20,743 nucleotides of DNA, taken from JAYEHK01 sp034659475. GTDB taxonomy: Bacteria; Bacillota; Syntrophomonadia; Syntrophomonadales; Syntrophomonadaceae. Positions 15,138-20,743 of this stretch are shown here, piece by piece. The stretch covers positions 1 through 20,743 of the forward strand of contig JAYEHK010000051.1 in assembly GCA_034659475.1 (NCBI GenBank). Reading direction: 5' to 3'. Each line of letters opens with the position of its first letter. Positions within the stretch are counted from its first letter, which is position 1. The notes under the pieces were generated by a model. It worked only from the letters and a program-made list of their open reading frames with translations. It was not told where the DNA came from and did not search any database. A program made the position numbers and the translations under genes.

Positions 15138-15881
15138 ATGACTGGAAGGGAATTGCTCAGGGAAAGCGAAACGTTAGACGACCTCATATTAGGTGGACTG
15201 CATATTATTCAATCAAAACAGGGTTATCGGTTTTCCTTGGATGCTGTTTTGCTGAGCCAATTTGCACAACCAGAGGGCGTTAAAACAATCATTGATATTG
15301 GCACGGGCAATGGTGTTATTCCTTTATTAATGAGTTATCGAACAGCAGAGGCACGAATTCTCGGTGTTGAAATTCAAAAGACTATGGCAGAGCGTGCAAG
15401 ACGCAGTACGGTGCTCAACCAAAAAGAAAAACAAATTGAGATTTTGAATGAAGATATTTGTCAAATCGAAAGGGTTTTACCGGGGGGATATGCTCAACTG
15501 GTTTTGAGCAATCCTCCTTTTTGGAGGCAGGGAGAAGGGAAAATCAGCCAAAACGAAGAAGCTGCTATCGCCCGACACGAGCTGCATCTGAATATGAAGG
15601 AATTGGTTGAAAAAGCTTTTTATCTATTGCAGGATGGAGGTAAATTTGCCGTTATTCAAAGAGCAGAACGCATGGAAGAGATGATGAAGACTTTTGTAGA
15701 TAGAGGTTTTCGACTTAAAAGGATGCGGTTGATTCATTCCCTAGCGAGTCGTAATGCGAAACTTGTGCTTCTGGAGGGACAGAAGCATGGACGGGGACAA
15801 CTTGACATTTTGCCGCCCCTGATCATCTATGAAAAACAGGGTGAATACTGCGAGGAACTGCGCAGGATATATGCCATCTAA
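15138..15881 (+). CDS. trmN6: tRNA1(Val) adenine-37 N6-methyltransferase (YabB/TrmN6)
   Basis: A 247-residue SAM-dependent methyltransferase. The SAM-binding motif I is IDIGTGNGVIPLL, with the acidic residue GVEIQ after the next strand; the catalytic N6-adenine motif is SNPPFW. Before motif I the family segment GYRFSLDAVLLSQFA is present. Members methylate A37 of tRNA1(Val) in Escherichia coli; the Bacillus homologue is YabB, and the same role here is inferred. ATG 15138 has AAAGGAG 7 bases upstream and starts 4 bases after yabA; the frame is open further upstream (to 15021) but that part only shadows yabA. In Bacillus a small GIY-YIG gene, yazA, follows; here there is a repeat instead. Confidence 0.92.
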   Translation: MTGRELLRESETLDDLILGGLHIIQSKQGYRFSLDAVLLSQFAQPEGVKTIIDIGTGNGVIPLLMSYRTAEARILGVEIQKTMAERARRSTVLNQKEKQIEILNEDICQIERVLPGGYAQLVLSNPPFWRQGEGKISQNEEAAIARHELHLNMKELVEKAFYLLQDGGKFAVIQRAERMEEMMKTFVDRGFRLKRMRLIHSLASRNAKLVLLEGQKHGRGQLDILPPLIIYEKQGEYCEELRRIYAI

Positions 15882-15953
15882 GGCATGCAATGTCCGTGCG
15901 GTCAGTGCGATATTGATTCCTATTGGTTGGTTAGTACGAAAATTGGAACCGAA

Positions 15954-16060
15954 AACGCTGATGTCCGCTGATTACCGCTGATTACCGCTGATTACTGCTG
16001 TTCTTTTTTTATAATATTATTAACAGCGATAATCAGCGAGAATCAGCGTAAATCTGCGTT
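15954..16060. repeat. Long imperfect hairpin built from GCTGATTACC tandem units
   Basis: The left arm (15954-16002) holds CCGCTGATTA three times in tandem. The right arm (16022-16060) holds the reverse pattern (AATCAGCG twice, then AATCTGCGTT). About 39 bases of each arm can pair around a 19-base AT-rich loop that includes a run of seven T. It lies between trmN6 and rsmI, where yazA is in B. subtilis. Upstream, GGTTGGTTAG at 15925-15934 recalls the ends of the 611-bp element. The T run in the loop means it is not a classic terminator, although it could slow or stop transcription. Confidence 0.75.
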
Positions 16061-16159
16061 AAAATCGTTCCCTTGCGCTGCACGCCTTCTATTTTCATAG
16101 GTGGTTGTGGCCTGCGGCTATGGTGGGCGGATTAGCATAATTACGGGAGTTGAAATGTT

Positions 16160-17002
16160 TTGGGAAAATTATATGTGTGTGGCACACCGATAGGAAATCT
16201 TGAGGATGCAAGCATCAGGCTGTTAAAGACCTTGCGGAAGGTAGATATGATTGCCTGTGAAGATACACGCCATACCCTTAAACTGTTAAATCGATTTAAG
16301 ATAAAAAATAAGCTTGTTTCCTATCATCAGTTCAGCAGTGAACAAAAAGAAGACTATATCATTGAGGCAATCCGAGAGGGCAAAGATGTGGCACTGGTTT
16401 CTGATGCCGGAATGCCGACCATTTCCGATCCCGGAGAAAATCTGGTTCGCCGAGCGCTGGAGGCAGGTGTTGAGGTGGAAGTCGTCCCTGGACCGTCTGC
16501 GTGTACAGCGGCACTGGTGATCTCGGGATTGACCAGTGCGGCTTTTGTATTTGAAGGGTTTTTGCCCCCAAAACAAAAGCGGCGCAGGGAAATGCTTACC
16601 CGGATTGCAGATGAAAAAAGAACCGTTATTCTATATGAAGCGCCCCATCGTATACTGGACATGCTGGAGGATATGGAAGAGGTCTTCGGACAGGAACGTT
16701 CTCTGGTCATCGGGCGAGAATTAACTAAGAAATATCAGGAGATACAAAGGGGAACTGTCTCCGAACTGACCTCTTACTTTCAGATAAATGCGCCTCGGGG
16801 AGAATTCTGTATTCTGATTCCCGTTAGGGAGGAAGAAATGAAGGATATCGATATGGAACAAATTGCTGAAGAAATTAAAGAAATGATGAAACAGGGAATA
16901 GAAAAGAAAGAAGCCTTCAAAATGAAGGCTCGTCAGTACAATGTTAAAAAATCAGACATCTACAATTATTTTGTTTCAGTATCACAAAACGTAGAAGAAT
17001 AA
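16160..17002 (+). CDS. rsmI: 16S rRNA (cytidine-1402-2'-O)-methyltransferase RsmI
   Basis: A 280-residue member of the tetrapyrrole methylase superfamily that 2'-O-methylates C1402 of 16S rRNA in the decoding centre. The N-terminal motif LYVCGTPIGNLEDASIR, CEDTRHT, VSDAGMPTISDPGE and VPGPSACTAAL are all in place and in order. A C-terminal segment of about 50 residues (IAEEIKEMMKQGIEKKEAFK...) matches the small helical tail of the family. The start is a TTG at 16160 because the conserved N-terminus begins there; GGGAG lies about 10 bases upstream, a rather weak initiation site. It lies after the GCTGATTA repeat and is convergent with abrB. Confidence 0.95.
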   Translation: MGKLYVCGTPIGNLEDASIRLLKTLRKVDMIACEDTRHTLKLLNRFKIKNKLVSYHQFSSEQKEDYIIEAIREGKDVALVSDAGMPTISDPGENLVRRALEAGVEVEVVPGPSACTAALVISGLTSAAFVFEGFLPPKQKRRREMLTRIADEKRTVILYEAPHRILDMLEDMEEVFGQERSLVIGRELTKKYQEIQRGTVSELTSYFQINAPRGEFCILIPVREEEMKDIDMEQIAEEIKEMMKQGIEKKEAFKMKARQYNVKKSDIYNYFVSVSQNVEE

Positions 17003-17050
17003 ATCTGACAATAGGAAAATCTCTTTAAACTAAACAGGCAGTCTGAATGA

Positions 17051-17077
17051 GAATTAACCAATCTGTTTGGTTAATTC
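17051..17077. terminator. Hairpin at the convergent rsmI/abrB ends, possible terminator
   Basis: GAATTAACCAA (17051-17061) and TTGGTTAATTC (17067-17077) pair perfectly over 11 bp with a 5-base loop. The hairpin includes the abrB stop codon. No real T run follows on either side, so terminator function is only plausible from its place between convergent genes. Confidence 0.45.
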
Positions 17078-17305
17078 AGTCAGGCAATTTTTGCATAAGT
17101 TCTTTCCTTTGTAGTTAATCACTTCTTCAGCGTTGCCACAGAAGATGCAGGCAGGTTCATATTTCTTGAGAATGATTTTGTCGGTGTCGACATAAATCTC
17201 CAATGCATCCTTTTCTTCAATGGACATGGTTCGTCTTAACTCAATAGGGATAACAATACGACCCAATTCATCGACCTTTCTTACAACACCAGTGGATTTC
17301 ATCAT
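17054..17305 (-). CDS. abrB: AbrB-family transition-state regulator with CXXC pairs
   Basis: An 83-residue DNA-binding protein. The N-terminal half, MKSTGVVRKVDELGRIVIP followed by IELRRTMSIEEKDALEIYVD, is nearly the same as B. subtilis AbrB, the swapped-hairpin fold that represses post-exponential genes during growth. The C-terminal half differs: CIFC and CKNC pairs, likely a zinc ribbon, a form also known from Clostridia. The start at 17305 (first of two adjacent ATG) follows GGAGG by 9 bases; longer in-frame starts lie upstream of that site and are rejected. It is on the opposite strand between rsmI and metG, as in B. subtilis, and has a good promoter at 17351-17379. Confidence 0.94.
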   Translation of the reverse strand: MMKSTGVVRKVDELGRIVIPIELRRTMSIEEKDALEIYVDTDKIILKKYEPACIFCGNAEEVINYKGKNLCKNCLTELTKQIG

Positions 17306-17350
17306 TACTACATACCTCCTCCAACAGTATTCGACTTCCTTCTGCCACAA

Positions 17351-17379
17351 AGAATACCAGAGCTGGTAGAAATAGTCAA
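17351..17379 (-). promoter_or_regulatory. abrB: Sigma-A type promoter of abrB
   Basis: On the minus strand TTGACT (17374-17379) and TATTCT (17351-17356) are separated by exactly 17 bases. Transcription would start near 17344, about 40 bases before the start codon. Confidence 0.75.
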
Positions 17380-17703
17380 GGAAAATTCAACAATAACGGA
17401 CAAAAATTTAACTATTAGAACATATAATTTCTTTTTATGTATAACATGGAGAGGAAAAGGGCGGTTTTTGAAATGAAAACATTTTGCTTATACGGTAATA
17501 ATTACCATAAGTGAATATAAAAATAGTAAAGTATTGCACAGACGAAGGCAATCTAAAGGATAGTACCTTGCTTTTTATGGTACACTATACTCTATATGGT
17601 TTTGTATTGTAACCCATCTATAATAGGATATAGCAGGAAATTGACGATATGCTAGAATAGCCGTCAAAAAAACGATTAAGATCAATCAACAGGAGGGAAT
17701 ACC
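17380..17703. promoter_or_regulatory. AT-rich leader region of metG, no T-box seen
   Basis: No gene is supported. A palindrome GGTAAT-A-ATTACC lies at 17494-17506. A consensus -10 TATAAT is at 17619-17624 toward metG, without a good -35. A composite hairpin TTGACG...CGTCAA lies at 17641-17667, with an inner GCTA-GAA-TAGC, followed by an A run. The T-box signature (GGGTGGTACCGCG-like) common before aminoacyl-tRNA synthetase genes is absent, and no SAM riboswitch was recognised. Confidence 0.45.
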
Positions 17704-19644
17704 GTGAGTGACAGGAAGACCTATTACATTACTACCCCGATTTATTACCCCAGCGATAACTTACATATTGGGCATGCTTATACAACCGTAGCGGCGGATT
17801 GTATGGCTCGCTTTAAACGGATGCAGGGGTTCGATGTATTCTATTTAACGGGAACGGATGAGCACGGACAAAAGCTCGAAAGAATTGCAAAAGAGAGAGG
17901 CATGGAGCCGATTCAATACATCGATGGAATTGTGTCAAACATCCGCATTTTGTGGGATGCTTTGCTTATTTCCAATACGGATTTTATTCGTACGACCGAG
18001 AAAAGGCATGAAGAGGTCGTGCAGAAGATTTTTCAAAAAGTGTATGATCAGGGAGACATCTATAAATCAGAGTATGAAGGCTGGTACTGCACGCCGTGTG
18101 AAACTTTTTTCACAGAGCGTCAGTTGGTGGATGGAAAGTGTCCCGATTGCGGTCGTGAGGTAGAGCTCTTAAAAGAAGAAAGTTATTTCTTCAAGATGGG
18201 GAAATATGAAGAACGGCTGCTTCAATATATTGAAGCACATCCTCATTTTATTCAGCCTGAATCCAGAAAAAACGAAGTGGTTTCTTTTATTAAGAGTGGT
18301 TTGGACGACCTGTGTGTATCAAGAACAACGTTTAAATGGGGTGTTCCTGTCCCATTTGATTCCAAACATGTTGTGTATGTATGGTTTGATGCGCTGATCA
18401 ACTATATCAGTGCACTTGGATATGGCGATGAAAATGCAGCATACGATAAATACTGGCCGGCGGATGTACACCTGATTGGAAAGGATATTCTGCGCTTTCA
18501 TGCAATTATCTGGCCGATTATCCTTATGGCCATTGATGCACCGCTGCCGAAACAGGTTTTTGGACATGGATGGATGCTTCTGGAAGGCGGAAAAATGTCC
18601 AAATCAAAAGGCAATGTGGTTGACCCCATGGTTTTGGTGGAAAAGTACGGAGTAGATGCCGTGCGATACTACCTGCTGCGAGAATTAAGTTTTGGACAGG
18701 ATGGCTATTATTCAGAAGAATTAATGGTTACTCGGATTAATTCTGATCTGGCCAACGATCTGGGGAATCTTATTAGTCGTACGGTTGCCATGATGATCAA
18801 ATATTTTGATGGTGTTATTCCAGAACCAAAAGACAGCCATCCAGTTGACGAAGAGCTTAAGAATGTCGCACAGAAGACGTATCAGGAAGCAACCGAGAAA
18901 CTCGAGAAACTGGACTTTGCCAATTACCTGTTAGCTACATTACGCATAATTTCGAGGGCTAATAAATATATCGATGAGACAGAACCCTGGCTTCTGGCCA
19001 AAGATGAAAATAAAAGGGACCGTCTGGGAACGGTTATGTATAATCTGATGGAATGCATCCGGATCTCATTAATTATGGTTGCGCCAGCGCTTCCTACTCT
19101 TATGGATAGGGCGAACCAGCAGGTTGCTCTTTTCGAAGAACCGGACAATGTAAAATGGCAGGATGCTGGTGTCTGGGGACAGGTTGTAGCCGGGAAGAAA
19201 GTGAGCAAAGGAGCAGCGCTCTTCCCGAGAATTGATCTTAAAACGTTGGAGGAGAAAGAAATGACAGAGGAAAACAAAGAAGTTAAGGTAAAAGTCGAGG
19301 AGAAAAAAGACGAATATATTACCATTGATGAGTTCGCCAAAATGGAACTCCGGGTGGGCGAAGTAATTAGTTGCGAGAAAATGGAAAAGGCCGACAAACT
19401 ATTGGTTTCCCGCATCAAACTGGGAGAAGAAGAACGGACCATTGTATCAGGCATTGCACCCTGGTATACTCCTGACGAGATGGTGGGAAAAAAGGTCGTT
19501 GTGGTTGCTAATCTTAAACCTACTAAATTAAGAGGTGTGCTGTCTGAAGGGATGATCTTGGCAGCATCTACGGAAGACCACAGCAAGGTTCAGGTACTCA
19601 CCCTGGAAGGCGACCAGATCCAAGCAGGAGATAAGGTGAGATAA
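17704..19644 (+). CDS. metG: Methionyl-tRNA synthetase with C-terminal tRNA-binding domain
   Basis: A 646-residue class I synthetase that charges tRNA(Met) with methionine. The HIGH motif is H21-I-G-H24 in NLHIGHAYTT, and KMSKS is at 297-301. The zinc knuckle in the connecting domain has C129/C132 and C146/C149, the four-cysteine single-zinc form. The anticodon-binding helical domain follows to about 510. A charged linker (EEKEMTEENKEVKVKVEEKK) leads to an EMAPII/Trbp111-like tRNA-binding domain (about 538-646: FAKMELRVGEVISCEKMEKA, VANLKPTKLRGVLSEGMILA). The start is GTG 17704 with AGGAGGG 6 bases upstream. It stands after divergent abrB and before tatD, the standard order. Confidence 0.97.
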   Translation: MSDRKTYYITTPIYYPSDNLHIGHAYTTVAADCMARFKRMQGFDVFYLTGTDEHGQKLERIAKERGMEPIQYIDGIVSNIRILWDALLISNTDFIRTTEKRHEEVVQKIFQKVYDQGDIYKSEYEGWYCTPCETFFTERQLVDGKCPDCGREVELLKEESYFFKMGKYEERLLQYIEAHPHFIQPESRKNEVVSFIKSGLDDLCVSRTTFKWGVPVPFDSKHVVYVWFDALINYISALGYGDENAAYDKYWPADVHLIGKDILRFHAIIWPIILMAIDAPLPKQVFGHGWMLLEGGKMSKSKGNVVDPMVLVEKYGVDAVRYYLLRELSFGQDGYYSEELMVTRINSDLANDLGNLISRTVAMMIKYFDGVIPEPKDSHPVDEELKNVAQKTYQEATEKLEKLDFANYLLATLRIISRANKYIDETEPWLLAKDENKRDRLGTVMYNLMECIRISLIMVAPALPTLMDRANQQVALFEEPDNVKWQDAGVWGQVVAGKKVSKGAALFPRIDLKTLEEKEMTEENKEVKVKVEEKKDEYITIDEFAKMELRVGEVISCEKMEKADKLLVSRIKLGEEERTIVSGIAPWYTPDEMVGKKVVVVANLKPTKLRGVLSEGMILAASTEDHSKVQVLTLEGDQIQAGDKVR

Positions 19645-19658
19645 GTAATATCATAGCG

Positions 19659-19746
19659 TGCCTGACACCAAGTTATCAACTTATTCATGATAGCTAATAG
19701 CGACAGACTAAATTTTCTGAATAAGTTGATAAGTTGGTGTCAGGCA
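19659..19746. repeat. 29-bp inverted repeat of the TGCCTGACACC family between metG and tatD
   Basis: The arms 19659-19687 (TGCCTGACACCAAGTTATCA, continuing ACTTATTCA) and 19718-19746 are reverse complements with one mismatch, around a 30-base loop. A half copy (TGCCTGACACCAACTTATCA plus AC) lies at 20608-20629, and a related hairpin at 9931-10008. It starts 15 bases after the metG stop and ends 39 bases before the tatD start. There is no T run, so it is a repeat rather than a terminator. Confidence 0.85.
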
Positions 19747-19785
19747 GTGCGGGGGCGCGGAGTTGCACTCCAGGGAGGGATTACG

Positions 19786-20550
19786 ATGTTATTTGATACC
19801 CATGCTCATCTACAGGATGAACTTATTCAGGAAGGGTTAGAACAAATCTTATCCAGGGCAGAACAGGCAGGACTCGAGAGGATTGCCTGTGTTGGATTTG
19901 ATCTGCCTTCATCACAAAAGGCAGTACAACTGGCCAGAAAATACAAACAAATCGTTGCGCTTGTGGGGATTCATCCGCATGATGCCGAATCTTTGAATGA
20001 ACAGGCGATGGAGGAATTATATAGACTGGCAAGGGATCCGCAGGTCGTTGCAATCGGGGAAATCGGGTTAGATTATTATCGCGATTTGTCTCCCAAAGAG
20101 GCTCAACACCAGGCTTTTGTAGCGCAAATAAAACTGGCCCAGGAAGTGGGAAAACCGATCGCAATTCATGATCGGGATGCTCACCAGGATGTAATGGACA
20201 TTATCAAAAAAGAAAAAGCAGGTAAAAACAATGGGATTTTTCACTGTTTTTCCGGTAGTTTGCCAATGGCAGTTGAAATGATGAAAGAAGGATTTTACAT
20301 TTCCTTTGCCGGGCCAGTGACCTTCAAAAATGCCAAAAAGGCACATGAGGTGGCAGCGAAGATACCATTAGATAGAATCCTTATTGAAACGGACTGTCCC
20401 TATTTAACTCCTGAACCTTACAGGGGACAGGTGAATGAACCGGCGCATGTTGAGCAGGTAGCGCGCAAGCTGGCAGAACTTAGGAACAAAAGTTATGAAG
20501 AAATCAGTTATCTAACCACCCGAAACGCGAACCAAATATATCGACTTTAA
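19786..20550 (+). CDS. tatD: TatD-family metal-dependent hydrolase/DNase
   Basis: A 254-residue metal-dependent hydrolase of the TatD family (YabD in B. subtilis), with a TIM-barrel fold and reported 3'-exonuclease/DNase activity in some homologues. The metal ligands are visible: HXH in DTHAHLQD (H6, H8), E in GEIGLDYYRD, H in AIHDRDAH, H in GIFHCFSGS and D in ETDCPYLTP. ATG 19786 follows GGGAGGG by 7 bases. The same frame is open upstream to 19687, but that part reads through the inverted repeat and is not protein-like. It is downstream of metG as in B. subtilis. The name comes from an old link to the tat operon; it is not part of Tat export. Confidence 0.94.
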   Translation: MLFDTHAHLQDELIQEGLEQILSRAEQAGLERIACVGFDLPSSQKAVQLARKYKQIVALVGIHPHDAESLNEQAMEELYRLARDPQVVAIGEIGLDYYRDLSPKEAQHQAFVAQIKLAQEVGKPIAIHDRDAHQDVMDIIKKEKAGKNNGIFHCFSGSLPMAVEMMKEGFYISFAGPVTFKNAKKAHEVAAKIPLDRILIETDCPYLTPEPYRGQVNEPAHVEQVARKLAELRNKSYEEISYLTTRNANQIYRL

Positions 20551-20578
20551 CCAAGGGCTTGCCCCTGGGTTTTTTTTT
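20551..20578 (+). terminator. Rho-independent terminator after tatD
   Basis: CCAAGGG and CCCCTGG form a stem with one A-C mismatch around CTTG, followed by G and nine T. It starts directly at the end of tatD. Confidence 0.8.
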
Positions 20579-20607
20579 AAACTTCGCATCCTTAGCAGTT
20601 GCCGGCG

Positions 20608-20629
20608 TGCCTGACACCAACTTATCAAC
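20608..20629 (+). repeat. Half copy of the TGCCTGACACC repeat
   Basis: These 22 bases match the left arm of the 19659-19746 repeat at all but one position. The complementary arm is not present by the end of the window. The surrounding sequence 20579-20743 holds no gene that can be supported. Confidence 0.7.
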
Positions 20630-20743
20630 ACCCATGATCGCGAAACACAACCGAGTATGAAAATGAGTTAGAATAGTGCATTAGAGATATCCTTACTGGC
20701 AGAGTTAGACAATTTAACAGAGAGGCTCTCCAGAAGAATAGTA

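Noticed and set aside
15954..16060. CRISPR array from the GCTGATTACC units
   Set aside because: Units are only 10 bases, directly adjacent without spacers, and are mirrored as a hairpin.
17580..17700. T-box riboswitch upstream of metG
   Set aside because: No T-box bulge sequence or antiterminator/terminator pair is visible.
19687..19785. 33-residue extension of TatD
   Set aside because: It translates the inverted repeat; the ATG at 19786 has a good ribosome binding site and the family start.

Overview
The window comes from a low-to-moderate GC, endospore-forming Firmicute, most likely an anaerobic member of the Clostridia (a Peptococcaceae/Desulfitobacterium-like or Sporomusa-like lineage; this placement is inference). 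The reasons are the Bacillus/Clostridia gene order, a sigma-G inhibitor (Gin), a transition-state regulator (AbrB), strong AGGAGG ribosome binding sites, and a respiratory set typical of anaerobes that use organic electron acceptors.

Layout. (1) 1-484: the end of an rRNA operon (3' end of 23S, complete 5S, terminator). (2) 706-9126: an accessory anaerobic-respiration module. It has a PucR/CdaR-type regulator (minus), a divergent sigma-54 enhancer-binding activator (plus), a Tat-exported FAD lipoprotein of the fumarate reductase/ketosteroid dehydrogenase superfamily (minus), and, divergent from it, an operon for an NrfH/NapC-like cytochrome with five CXXCH motifs, ResB, CcsA and TatA. (3) 9294-20550: the conserved block gin(csfB)-yaaO-tmk-yaaR-holB-ricT-yabA-yabB(trmN6)-rsmI-abrB(minus)-metG-tatD, in the order known from the origin-proximal region of Bacillus subtilis but without darA(yaaQ) and yazA. 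(4) Several structured repeats sit in the intergenic gaps of this block: a 611-bp element with 62-bp inverted ends between gin and yaaO, a GCTGATTA-type hairpin between yabB and rsmI, and a TGCCTGACACC-type inverted repeat between metG and tatD with another half copy after tatD.

How it may work. The cytochrome would oxidise menaquinol in the membrane and pass electrons to the FAD lipoprotein outside the membrane, which would reduce an unidentified organic acceptor. ResB/CcsA would attach haem to the cytochrome, and TatA would assist Tat export of the folded flavoprotein. The residues that hold a dicarboxylate in true fumarate reductases are not all recognisable here, so the acceptor is probably not fumarate. 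For control, a good -24/-12 (sigma-54) promoter lies directly upstream of the pucR-like gene, and a 9-bp inverted repeat with half-sites 60 bp apart lies between that promoter and the divergent sigma-54 activator. This suggests a cascade: activator, then PucR-like regulator, then reductase. The module lies exactly between the rRNA operon and gin, neighbours in B. subtilis, and looks like an insertion into a conserved chromosomal locus.
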